Shown: piece by piece, positions 6,918-6,945 of the stretch
Layout of the letters: each line of letters opens with the position of its first letter
Position numbering within the stretch: position 1 is the stretch's first letter
Assembly (NCBI GenBank): GCA_018399915.1
Contig: JAGYNW010000105.1
Coordinates: forward strand, 1 to 6,945
Source: Candidatus Omnitrophota bacterium
GTDB taxonomy: Bacteria; Omnitrophota; Gorgyraeia; Zapsychrales; Zapsychraceae
DNA: 6,945 nucleotides
Direction of reading: 5' to 3'
Position numbers and translations under genes: made by a program
The notes under the pieces: generated by a model
Told to the model about the DNA's origin: nothing
Seen by the model: only the letters and a program-made list of their open reading frames with translations
Database searches by the model: none

Positions 6918-6937
6918 AATTATAATATATTATAATT
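6918..6937. repeat. Perfect 20-bp AT-only palindrome with two TATAAT boxes
   Basis: AATTATAATATATTATAATT reads identically on both strands. It contains TATAAT at 6921-6926 and 6931-6936, and the same boxes on the opposite strand. It sits 45 bases after the tyrS stop in an AT-rich tail with no gene. It could be the -10 region of a promoter for a gene beyond the window edge, or an operator. No good -35 hexamer lies at the right distance on the + strand (TAACTC at 6908 is weak). An intrinsic terminator is unlikely because the stem has no G or C and no loop. Confidence 0.4.
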
Positions 6938-6945
6938 TCCCTTTC

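Noticed and set aside
6873..6945. Intrinsic terminator after tyrS
   Set aside because: The only strong symmetry is an AT-only palindrome without a loop. The AAGAAATTTTCT element is too weak. How tyrS transcription ends is not visible.
1..6945. Mobile element, defence system, toxin-antitoxin pair or CRISPR array
   Set aside because: No transposase, integrase, repeat-spacer pattern, small paired genes or composition shift was seen. All six genes are core functions.

Overview
This window is a stretch of bacterial housekeeping genes. All six genes lie on the + strand, are tightly packed and are AT-leaning. They are proA (5' end cut by the window edge), nadD, a phosphohexomutase, plsC, rpsA and tyrS. 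There is no tRNA, rRNA, insertion sequence, CRISPR array or phage gene. Every reading frame that can be supported belongs to a well-known protein family. The organism cannot be named from this sequence. A complete six-domain ribosomal protein S1, a TyrRS with a C-terminal S4 domain and bacterial-type Shine-Dalgarno sites show that it is a bacterium. The mixed gene order would fit an uncultivated lineage such as Omnitrophota, but that is only a guess.

Layout. Positions 1-3818 look like one transcription unit. The stop of proA overlaps the start of nadD by 4 bases (ATGA). nadD is followed 11 bases later by a sugar-phosphate mutase, and 44 bases after that by plsC. No terminator is visible between these genes. 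A 237-base gap (3819-4055) follows. It carries a good sigma70-type promoter (TTGACA, 16-base spacer, GATAAT) and a leader of about 145 bases that could fold, in front of rpsA. After rpsA comes a strong intrinsic terminator with a perfect 17-bp outer stem. tyrS begins 25 bases past its T-run and has no recognisable Shine-Dalgarno sequence. The last 73 bases hold no gene, but they include a perfect 20-bp AT-only palindrome containing two TATAAT hexamers.

Functions. The products serve core metabolism and translation: proline synthesis (ProA), NAD synthesis (NadD), sugar-phosphate interconversion for envelope or storage polysaccharide (mutase), phosphatidic acid synthesis (PlsC), mRNA binding on the 30S subunit (S1) and tyrosine charging (TyrS). 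proA-nadD and plsC-rpsA are recurring neighbours in bacteria. Joining them through a mutase gene is less usual.

I did not find a new biological system here. The points worth a second look are regulatory or small: the rpsA leader fold, the terminator and the SD-less tyrS start, an Ala in place of the usual sugar-contacting Ser in the mutase, and the terminal palindrome.
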